Source: Paraperlucidibaca sp. | GTDB lineage: Bacteria; Pseudomonadota; Gammaproteobacteria; Pseudomonadales; Moraxellaceae | Length of the DNA stretch: 60,064 bases | Assembly: GCA_018066805.1 (NCBI GenBank) | Contig: JAGPVX010000050.1 | Span: 1-60,064, forward strand | Direction of reading: 5' to 3' | Part shown: one piece after another, positions 29,398 through 36,600 of the stretch | Layout: each line of letters begins with the position of its first letter | Numbering within the stretch: position 1 is the first letter of the stretch | Position numbers and translations under genes: made by a program | The notes under the pieces: generated by a model | Told to the model about the DNA's origin: nothing | Databases searched by the model: none | Seen by the model: only the letters and a program-made list of their open reading frames with translations

Positions 29398-29955
29398 ATG
29401 AATCAACCAAAGCATCAAGTGCTGATCAAATTTGTGGTGCTGTGCGTGGTTCTAGTGACGTACTTCGGCTATTTGTCTTATGAGTATGGCCTGCTAACAG
29501 GCGGTGTTGCCTCACTGATTACATGGAGCTTCTTCGTGCTCTGCACTCCAGTTGCGGATGCAGGCTTTTTGCTAGATTTCCCGCTGCGAGTACTATTTGG
29601 TATTCGGATGGTTTTCTCAGAGCTGGTGGTGTGGGGGATTGCTATAGGTATTAATGCAGTGGCAATGCTGCACTACCCCCAGTTTTATGACACTACGTTT
29701 ATCACCCGACTTATGAGCGTTATTCTCATAAATCCATACCCGTATTGGAGTGTAATTATCCTGTCGGGCATAGGTACATTTTTGTCGATTCGTTTTGGTG
29801 ATGAGCTAATGGATGTGTTTCATCATAAAAATCGCGCATTTTATTTACGCCATCACTTTAAGCATGAGCTAGTGCTTATCGTTTTCTATCTCGGCGTGAT
29901 TTTTGGCTACTATAAAATCCTTGAGAAATTGGGTATTTCACTAGCCGGAGTGTAG
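29398..29955 (+). CDS. Unknown integral membrane protein
   Basis: 185 residues, no family recognised. About five hydrophobic helices: 9-27, 33-51, 62-88, 108-128 and 153-172. Conserved-looking polar segments are CTPVADAGFLLDFPLR between helices 2 and 3 and RFGDELMDVFHHKNRAFYLRHHFKHE between helices 4 and 5. The latter is rich in His, Asp and Glu, could bind metal, and is predicted to be soluble. AGAGG precedes the ATG by seven bases. The gene stands alone, divergent from earP, and looks AT-richer than its neighbours. Function unknown. Confidence 0.75.
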   Translation: MNQPKHQVLIKFVVLCVVLVTYFGYLSYEYGLLTGGVASLITWSFFVLCTPVADAGFLLDFPLRVLFGIRMVFSELVVWGIAIGINAVAMLHYPQFYDTTFITRLMSVILINPYPYWSVIILSGIGTFLSIRFGDELMDVFHHKNRAFYLRHHFKHELVLIVFYLGVIFGYYKILEKLGISLAGV

Positions 29956-29986
29956 ATGTAGCAACTAATTGATTTCAGCCTCTAGC

Positions 29987-30268
29987 TTAATCGCCAGCAA
30001 GCATTATTAAGCCGGCAGCAATCAAAGCAGCTGCTCCCACCAAAAAAGACATCGGGAACTTACAGCGGAGTGGGAGCCTTAGTTGCAAATAAAGATCAAA
30101 AATAAAAGTTGATACATAAACGGCCGCCCCAATTCGATTGCCAACGAATAATGGCGAAAAAGATGCCATCACTGCGATGAACGCAATCAGCATAAAAACT
30201 AAATATCGCCTCTTAACAACTGGATTTGTTTCTGCCGAAAAATACCACTGATCCAATTTCGTTAGCAT
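29987..30268 (-). CDS. Small hypothetical membrane protein
   Basis: 93 residues with a polar N-terminus (LDQWYFSAETNPVVKRR), helix 1 about 23-40, a hydrophobic stretch about 45-60, and a final helix about 72-90. GGAG lies ten bases before the ATG. No homology is recognised. It converges on the 185-residue membrane protein gene and lies downstream of the NO reductase gene on the same strand, with a large hairpin between. It could be a real small gene, or chance coding in an AT-rich gap. Confidence 0.45.
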   Translation of the reverse strand: MLTKLDQWYFSAETNPVVKRRYLVFMLIAFIAVMASFSPLFVGNRIGAAVYVSTFIFDLYLQLRLPLRCKFPMSFLVGAAALIAAGLIMLAGD

Positions 30269-30337
30269 TGCCGGGCCGCTCCATAGCTGTGCGGCCTAGT
30301 ATGCCAAAGATCCCAGCGCGCGATGATAAAGCAGATA

Positions 30338-30382
30338 TGAGCAAGCTCGTGTCTAAGTAAAACTCAAACACGAGCTTGCTCA
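30338..30382. repeat. Perfect 15-bp inverted repeat after the NO reductase gene
   Basis: TGAGCAAGCTCGTGT (30338-30352) is exactly complementary to ACACGAGCTTGCTCA (30368-30382), with a 15-base loop. It lies eight bases beyond the norB stop. On the norB strand the sequence after it (TATCTGC) is not a U tract, so it is not a standard terminator, although a strong RNA hairpin would protect the transcript end. Confidence 0.85.
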
Positions 30383-30389
30383 GCCCCTA

Positions 30390-32627
30390 TTATTTGCTGC
30401 GTTTGGGCAACCATAAGCTGAAGACAAACCAGCAAATCAGCAGGCCACCAGCAGCAAATATAATGTCACCGGGCATGCGCATCCAGACCAATAAATGCAC
30501 CAATGGTTGGTCCATAAACTCGGCAGAGCGTGCGAACCAATAACCATTTTCAAGCACGGCGTTGAGTTGCATTAGGCCCAGTGGCAGCAGGGTTAATAAG
30601 CCCATCAAGGCGAGGCCGATATTGAGCGACCAGAACGCGCCACGCAGGGTGTTGTCGGACCAAACCGCATCGGGCTTCATGCCGCGTAGGCAGAACATCA
30701 TTAGGCCGATGCCGAGCATGCCATACACGCCAAACAGCGCGGTGTGGCCATGCAGTGCGGTGAGGTTTAGGCCCTGCATATAGTAGAGCGCGATGGGCGT
30801 GTTGATGAGGAAGCCAAAGAGGCCGGCGCCGACTAAGTTCCAGAACGATACCGCGAGGAAAAACAAAATCGGCCAGCGATAGCTCGCCATCCACGGCGTG
30901 GCGCGGCCATTTCTATAGGTGCCATAAGCTTCTATGCCGATGAGCGCGAGTGGCACCACTTCCAGCGCCGAGAATGAGGCGCCAAGCGCAAGCACGGCGG
31001 TTGGCGTGCCGCTCCAGTACAGATGATGGAAGATGCCGAGCACGCCGCCGGCCATAAACACGATGGTGGCGAAGAGCACATTAATGGTGGCGCTTTTTGC
31101 TCGCACCAAGCCTAAGCGGACGAATAAGAAGCTGATCACCGCTACTGCAAAGACTTCAAAGAAGCCCTCTACCCAAAGGTGCACCACCCACCAGCGCCAA
31201 TATTCGACCATGACGATATGGGTTTTCTCCCCCCACATCAGGCCGGCACCATAAAACAGGCCGATGGATACGGTGGATAAAAACAGTAGGCCAACGATGG
31301 AGGCCATGTCGTCTTTGCGGCGCATGGCGGGCCAGAGTGAGCGCCCGACTAAGACTAACCAGAGCATTAGTCCGACAAACAAAAACGCCTGCCAGAAGCG
31401 GCCAATATCAGTGTATTCCCAGCCTTGATGGCCGAACCAGAAGTTATATTTCAGGCCCATTTTCTGCATGACGGCAAACCATTGGCCAGTAAATGCGCCG
31501 ACAACAATGATCAGCAAGCAGACAAAAAGGAAGTTAACGCCAAAGCGTTGGTATTTCGGTTCATGGCCAGATACGGCAGGCGCAATGTAGAGGCCTGTAG
31601 CCAGCCATGCCGTGGCAATCCATAAAATAGCGAGCTGGGTGTGCCAGCTTCGAGTCAGCGAATACGGCAGGTATTGCGAGATATCTAAGCCGTAAAAATC
31701 CTTCTCGACTTGGAAATGCGCGGTAATTGCACCGAGCAAAATCTGCACGATAAATAGCACAACGACTAACCAAAAGTACTTCGCTGTCGCACGCATGGAT
31801 GGCGTGATGACGATGTTCAGCAAGGGGTCTTTGGTTGGCGGTGTCAGCGGCTTTTCTTGACTGGCATAAACGGCGTAATGCCAGGCCAATAAGGCAATGC
31901 CGGCGATCATGAACAGCACGCTAAACAATGACCAAATCAGTGTGCCTGGCGTTGGCGTGTTGCCCACTAGCGGCTCGTATGGCCAGTTATTAGTGAAGCT
32001 GGATTTGCTATCTGGGCGCTGAGTCACCGCTGCCCATGAGGTCCAAAAGAAGAATCCGCTGAGTTGGCGGCGATGCTCTTGAGTATCGACGCTGCCATCT
32101 TTCATGGCATAGGTTTCGCGCAGTGCGGCCGTCGCAGGATCATCGCTAAATAGGCTTTCGTAGTGCGTAATCAGGCCTTTAATAACCGTTGCGCGATCAT
32201 CCGAAACGGTCAGTGTTTTGCTGGCAGCGTCGTAGCGGTTGGGTCGTAGCTCTTCTTGGACTCGCGCTTGCAGAGCGAGCTGCTGAGCGAGTGGGAGCAT
32301 GGCGTAGTCCATGGCATAGGTTTGCTGCGACCAAAGCGTTAGCAGACCTTCGGCCTCGCGATGCAGCCAGTCGGCGCTCCAATCTGGCGCAATGAGTGCG
32401 CCATGGCCCCAGATCGAACCGACCTGCATGCCACCGATGCTTTGCCAGACTTGCCGGCCAGTCTCTAAATCATCAAGAGTGTAAATGGTTTCGCCAGATG
32501 TCGAGACGACGCGATCAGGCAATGGCGGCGCGACGCGATAAATCTCGTTGCCCATGAGCAAAAGCACACTAAACGTGCTTGCTAATAGCAGTGCCAGCCC
32601 AAGCCAAAGTCGTTTGGTGGTGGACAT
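30390..32627 (-). CDS. norB: Quinol-dependent nitric oxide reductase (qNOR)
   Basis: Reduces 2 NO to N2O at the inner membrane with quinol electrons; 745 residues, single-chain qNOR (also called NorZ). The N-terminal helix and periplasmic domain (YTLDDLETGRQVWQSIGGMQ, WGHGALIAPDW) mark the fused NorC-like part. About 13 helices follow. Heme and FeB ligands lie in SWHTQLAILWIATAW, VVHLWVEGFFEVF, GIFHHLYWSGTP and LTALHGHTALFGVYG, and FeB-site glutamate is in HLWVEGFFE. GGAG lies eight bases before the ATG. A consensus FNR/ANR-type box lies 66 bases upstream. No norC, norD, norQ or nitrite reductase is in view, so detoxification is the likely role. Confidence 0.95.
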   Translation of the reverse strand: MSTTKRLWLGLALLLASTFSVLLLMGNEIYRVAPPLPDRVVSTSGETIYTLDDLETGRQVWQSIGGMQVGSIWGHGALIAPDWSADWLHREAEGLLTLWSQQTYAMDYAMLPLAQQLALQARVQEELRPNRYDAASKTLTVSDDRATVIKGLITHYESLFSDDPATAALRETYAMKDGSVDTQEHRRQLSGFFFWTSWAAVTQRPDSKSSFTNNWPYEPLVGNTPTPGTLIWSLFSVLFMIAGIALLAWHYAVYASQEKPLTPPTKDPLLNIVITPSMRATAKYFWLVVVLFIVQILLGAITAHFQVEKDFYGLDISQYLPYSLTRSWHTQLAILWIATAWLATGLYIAPAVSGHEPKYQRFGVNFLFVCLLIIVVGAFTGQWFAVMQKMGLKYNFWFGHQGWEYTDIGRFWQAFLFVGLMLWLVLVGRSLWPAMRRKDDMASIVGLLFLSTVSIGLFYGAGLMWGEKTHIVMVEYWRWWVVHLWVEGFFEVFAVAVISFLFVRLGLVRAKSATINVLFATIVFMAGGVLGIFHHLYWSGTPTAVLALGASFSALEVVPLALIGIEAYGTYRNGRATPWMASYRWPILFFLAVSFWNLVGAGLFGFLINTPIALYYMQGLNLTALHGHTALFGVYGMLGIGLMMFCLRGMKPDAVWSDNTLRGAFWSLNIGLALMGLLTLLPLGLMQLNAVLENGYWFARSAEFMDQPLVHLLVWMRMPGDIIFAAGGLLICWFVFSLWLPKRSK

Positions 32628-32692
32628 GCGCAGTTCTCCAAGTCTTAACCAAAATGGTCAAGGTAGTTTCACGCAAGTCGCTTTAGTTTTTA

Positions 32693-32706
32693 TTGATCTG
32701 GATCAA
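32693..32706 (-). promoter_or_regulatory. FNR/ANR/DNR box upstream of norB
   Basis: TTGATCTGGATCAA is a perfect match to the FNR/ANR/DNR consensus TTGAT-N4-ATCAA. Its centre lies about 72 bases before the norB ATG, so activation from -41.5 would place the transcription start near 32658. Predicts induction of the NO reductase under low oxygen or NO. Confidence 0.85.
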
Positions 32707-32778
32707 TATGCGCTTCGATAGTTACTGGCAGCAATGAGCCCTGCTAATAAATAAACCTAGCTCGGTATGAGCGATTGC

Positions 32779-34323
32779 TTAACCCACGCCGCGCTGATGA
32801 TTATCCCAAAATGGCTTTCTCAGGTCGCGCTTAAGCACTTTGCCGGCACCAGAGAGTGGCAGCGCTTCGATAAACGACAGGCTGCGCGGGCATTTATATT
32901 TGGCAATTTGTTCGGCGCAATGCGCGCTGAGCGCTTCAGTAGTCAGCGCCGCGCCAGCTTTCAGCACAACTACCGCATGTACGGTCTCGCCCCAGGTCTC
33001 AGATGGCACGCCAATAACGGCGCAATTAGCCACGGCGGCGTGTTGCGCGATGGCGTTTTCGACTTCCGCCGAATAGACATTTTCGCCGCCAGTAACAATC
33101 ATATCTTTTATGCGATCTACGACGAAAACATAGCCATCGTCGTCCATATAAGCGCCATCGCCAGTATGCATCCAGCCGTTTTTTAGCGCTTCGGCGGTGG
33201 CTTCGGGTCGATTCCAATAGCCGAGCATGACGTGAGGGCCGCGCACTACTACCTCGCCAACCTGCCCGCGCGGCAGTTCTTGGTCGTTTTCATCGACAAT
33301 ACGCACGTCGGCACACAGGCCTGCCCGCCCAGCAGAGCGCATTTTGCTCTCGACAAGATGATCTTGCGGCAGTAATAGCGTTGCCAATGGCGCCAGCTCA
33401 GTCATGCCATAGGCTTGCAGCAGCCCGGCATTAGGCAGCAAAGCCATCGCGCGCTTCAGCAAGGACTCGCTAATTGGCGAAGCGCCGTAAAGCAGTATTT
33501 GCAGATGACTTAAATCAAAGTCGCCAGCCTGTGGATGATCGACCAGCATCTGAATCATGGTCGGCACCAAAATGGTTTCCGTTACAGATTCATCTTGCAG
33601 GGTTCTTAGTACAGCGAGTGGTTCAAAGCTGGGCAGCATGACATGGGTGCTGCCATGGGTGAGCATGGCATTGAGTAGAGCAAAATCGGCCAGATGGAAC
33701 ATCGGAGCGGCGTGTAGGCCAATGCAACCTGGCTTGGCGATGCCGCTGGCAGCTAGCGCCAACGCAACTGAGCTTAGGTTGATGTGCGAAAGCATCACGC
33801 CCTTGGGGAAGCCAGTGGTGCCGCCGGTATAGAAGATGCCGGCGAGATCGTTGCCGTGGCGATAAGTATCGGCTACGGGTTCGGTGCTAGCGATTAGATC
33901 TTCATAGCCGAGCATGCCTTCTGGCGTTTCGTGTTCGCCGGTGTAAATCACGACTTTCAGGCTGTTCGCGCGTTGGCGAAGCTCAGGCACCATGCCGGTG
34001 AATTGGTCATCGACCAATAAGATGGCGGTGTTGCAATCATCGAGCGAGAAGGCGACTTCGTTGGCGCTCCAGCGCGTATTGACGGGATTGATTACGCCAC
34101 CACCCCAAGGCACGGCCATGAAGTATTCGAGATAGCGATCGGAGTTGAGGCTGAGCAAGGCCACCGGTTCGCCAACGCTCATGCCAAGCCCTTGCAGTGC
34201 GCCCGCCAGGCGCGCCACGCGATCGCCAAATATGCGATAACTCTGGCGACGGTCGCGATAAATGGTGGCAATAGCATCTGGGCGTTGTTGTAGCGTGCGG
34301 TGCAGTGCTTGCGTCAATGACAT
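32779..34323 (-). CDS. Fatty acyl-CoA synthetase (AMP-forming)
   Basis: 514-residue ANL-superfamily enzyme that activates a carboxylic acid through an acyl-AMP to its CoA thioester. P-loop YTGGTTGFPKGVMLSH at 165-180, adenine motif LQAYGMTELAP, the GDGAYMDDDGYVFVVDRIKDMIVTGG hinge, and the catalytic lysine in LPLSGAGKVLKRDLR near the C-terminus. No signal peptide. Substrate is uncertain: the length and motifs suggest a medium- or long-chain fatty acid. It lies between norB and tadG on the same strand, but a hairpin terminator separates it from tadG. Confidence 0.88.
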   Translation of the reverse strand: MSLTQALHRTLQQRPDAIATIYRDRRQSYRIFGDRVARLAGALQGLGMSVGEPVALLSLNSDRYLEYFMAVPWGGGVINPVNTRWSANEVAFSLDDCNTAILLVDDQFTGMVPELRQRANSLKVVIYTGEHETPEGMLGYEDLIASTEPVADTYRHGNDLAGIFYTGGTTGFPKGVMLSHINLSSVALALAASGIAKPGCIGLHAAPMFHLADFALLNAMLTHGSTHVMLPSFEPLAVLRTLQDESVTETILVPTMIQMLVDHPQAGDFDLSHLQILLYGASPISESLLKRAMALLPNAGLLQAYGMTELAPLATLLLPQDHLVESKMRSAGRAGLCADVRIVDENDQELPRGQVGEVVVRGPHVMLGYWNRPEATAEALKNGWMHTGDGAYMDDDGYVFVVDRIKDMIVTGGENVYSAEVENAIAQHAAVANCAVIGVPSETWGETVHAVVVLKAGAALTTEALSAHCAEQIAKYKCPRSLSFIEALPLSGAGKVLKRDLRKPFWDNHQRGVG

Positions 34324-34366
34324 GGTTTTTTCCGACTAGCCTAGGTATGCCCGAGACTAGCCAGAT

Positions 34367-34391
34367 TAGAAAATTAAGGCATTAGCCTTAA
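34367..34391 (-). terminator. Terminator of the TadG-like gene
   Basis: On the minus strand TTAAGGC, loop TAAT, GCCTTAA is followed by TTTTC. It begins three bases after the stop of the TadG-like gene. Confidence 0.75.
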
Positions 34392-34394
34392 GTC

Positions 34395-36440
34395 TTAGAT
34401 CACCAACTCAGGGCTGCCACAACTGATGGAGTCTAGCGAGACATCGCTACGGCCAAGATCAAGACCAACAAGGCCGCTTAACAAGTTCGCGACTAGGTTG
34501 CCAACGCCGTTTAAAATCACTTTAAGTAGCTCAATAACCGGATTGAGAACTGCGCCAACCAGTGGCTTTACAACGTCGCCGAGTAAGCCGCCGAGAAGTG
34601 CCTCCAGAAAGCCGGGCTTGGCATCGGTTTGTAGCGAAGAAATTAGCTTCGTTCTCGTGCATGCCGGACTGTAGCGAAAAAATCCTTCGTAGCAGCCAGT
34701 GTTAACACTGTTACGCCATTGCGAGAGCATGTTGCCGGTGAAGATGAATGCAGGCCTATCCCAGTTCACACCATCATTGCTTAGTCGATTTTGAAGTCTA
34801 TTAAGGTCGCTGGAGTTGAAATTACCACCACCACCTGTTGGTTGCAGCTCCGGTAACGCTAAGTAGGTATCGGCAATTTGAGTCGCTTGCGCGTTAGTCA
34901 GTGGCTCTGATGCAAAGTCACTATTACCGAGTAAGTCGAGTACTTCGGAAATAAGGTCAGATACTAAACTGCCAATTTTTAAATTATTGATGCCGGTAGT
35001 TTTGGTTTGCCCAACCTCTAGTGTTATGTATTCCGGGTCCGATGGCAGCACAGGCAGCTCTACTTTCCCTCCAACCAAGTTAATGCCGAGTAAACGTACA
35101 AAAGTTTCATTTTGCAGTGAGGTTGCACATACCTCTTTGGTGGACCACAGTGATGGAGTCGGTATTTTGCCAATGCAGGCATTGGCAACTGCACTATCCA
35201 CACGAATGACGGCTGTGCGAGGCGAGGTATCGCAATGGATCTCATCAACAGTGGCTACAGCCTGAATCGTGTCGATGGTTATTGGTAACTTAATCGTCGT
35301 GCCCAGTAGCTGTAAAATACCAGTGAGGCCTTGATTGGTGTCTACATCGACATGAATACGCACTTGAGCATTATTCGCTTTAGTGCCCACGCTACCAATA
35401 CCGATGCTTTGTGGCTCAATCACGCGGACGCCAACGTCGAGGCCAGTTAAAATATCGTTGCCACCAAGGCTAATGTTTACGCCATTGGACTTTGTTGCCA
35501 CACCGACGGTGGCGGTGAGAAGACTAAGAGCATCTACACTGACATCTAGAGCTGATTTACCTGACACGCCAGCGGTTTCAATGAGTGCGAAGAGCCCCGT
35601 GGTGTCGTTGATCGTTGGGTCTGTGCCTAATTGCACTTTTAAGTCGCTTAGACCTAGCTGTGCCTCGAGTGCACTCAGTAACTCGACGTTAGCGCCTAAT
35701 AGTCCATCTTGCCCGGCCACTGTGACGATAGCATTGAGTATGGGGCCGACCCCTAGCTTATTTACAGCAAGTAGCTCATTTAAATCACCTACTGAAATAT
35801 CAGCAGACACTGGAATTCCCAGTGCTTTTAATAGGCCAGAAGGTGTGATTTTAACGTCAGCTAGACCGCCGTAAGATGCGACAACTGTATTGTCTAAGTT
35901 CACTCCAACTAACTTCAGCAAAGACATTATGGGTGCAGAAGGGTTGGTAGTTAGTAGTTTAGAGCCGATACGAAAAGCTACAGTCGGTGCAGAGTTAATT
36001 GCGGTTGCGCTAGCACTGAGATTGATAATGTTGCCGAATATGCCACCGACAATTAGGCTAGCAGGCACTTTTTTGCTGGCGGTAATTTGTACGCCATCGG
36101 TACTGCCGGTACTGCCATCGGGATTGAATACTCGTATGCTATTTTCAGCTACGCTAATGCTGCCGCAGCTTGCAATGATCGTTTGTTTATCATCGATGTT
36201 GAAGTTGTTACGAGTTGCAGCAGTGACGGCGTAAGCCTGCGCATTGCCACTTGCGCAGCCGCGGCGCGAGGCCACCTCTAGTGCGGCGACATCAGCAATG
36301 CGTTGTAGGTTACGCTTTTCGACATAAAGTCGGCCCGTGTCTACTACCAGCGATAGGCACAAAACAGCCAGCAGCATAAAGCCAGCAGTCATGATTAGTG
36401 CTGCGCCCTGTTCCTTTTGGGCATTGCTACGGTGATGCAT
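34395..36440 (-). CDS. Orphan TadG-like pilus-assembly-related membrane protein
   Basis: 681 residues. The N-terminus is the TadE/TadF/TadG type: QKEQGAALIMTAGFMLLAVLCLSLVVDTGRLYVEKRNLQRIADVAALEVA, with one membrane helix at about 13-34 and a type-IV-pilin-like polar GAA start. The rest is a large predicted periplasmic domain rich in Gly, Leu, Thr, Asn and Ser. It has pairs of cysteines (C62, and CHCxx-like HCDTS, CIGK, CATS, CYEG, CTRT) and hydrophobic repeats near the C-terminus (GGLLGDVVKPLVGAVLNP). No vWA motif seen. No tad locus ATPase or pilin is nearby. A consensus -10 box lies upstream and a terminator downstream, so it is monocistronic. Confidence 0.7.
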   Translation of the reverse strand: MHHRSNAQKEQGAALIMTAGFMLLAVLCLSLVVDTGRLYVEKRNLQRIADVAALEVASRRGCASGNAQAYAVTAATRNNFNIDDKQTIIASCGSISVAENSIRVFNPDGSTGSTDGVQITASKKVPASLIVGGIFGNIINLSASATAINSAPTVAFRIGSKLLTTNPSAPIMSLLKLVGVNLDNTVVASYGGLADVKITPSGLLKALGIPVSADISVGDLNELLAVNKLGVGPILNAIVTVAGQDGLLGANVELLSALEAQLGLSDLKVQLGTDPTINDTTGLFALIETAGVSGKSALDVSVDALSLLTATVGVATKSNGVNISLGGNDILTGLDVGVRVIEPQSIGIGSVGTKANNAQVRIHVDVDTNQGLTGILQLLGTTIKLPITIDTIQAVATVDEIHCDTSPRTAVIRVDSAVANACIGKIPTPSLWSTKEVCATSLQNETFVRLLGINLVGGKVELPVLPSDPEYITLEVGQTKTTGINNLKIGSLVSDLISEVLDLLGNSDFASEPLTNAQATQIADTYLALPELQPTGGGGNFNSSDLNRLQNRLSNDGVNWDRPAFIFTGNMLSQWRNSVNTGCYEGFFRYSPACTRTKLISSLQTDAKPGFLEALLGGLLGDVVKPLVGAVLNPVIELLKVILNGVGNLVANLLSGLVGLDLGRSDVSLDSISCGSPELVI

Positions 36441-36473
36441 GTCCAGTGCTCGTCACTTAGCGATAGATGGCAG

Positions 36474-36479
36474 ATTATA
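36474..36479 (-). promoter_or_regulatory. -10 element of the TadG-like gene
   Basis: TATAAT on the minus strand, 34 bases before the start codon. The matching -35 region is weak (ATAAAT at 17 bases). Confidence 0.5.
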
Positions 36480-36600
36480 AGTGACAAGCTGTATATATTT
36501 ATGCCGCCTTTGCATATCTCCTACAATTGCAAATCTTTGTAGGGCCTGTGTTACAGCGCTTACTACGTTATGCCAATATCACGGCACTGACTCGATAGTC

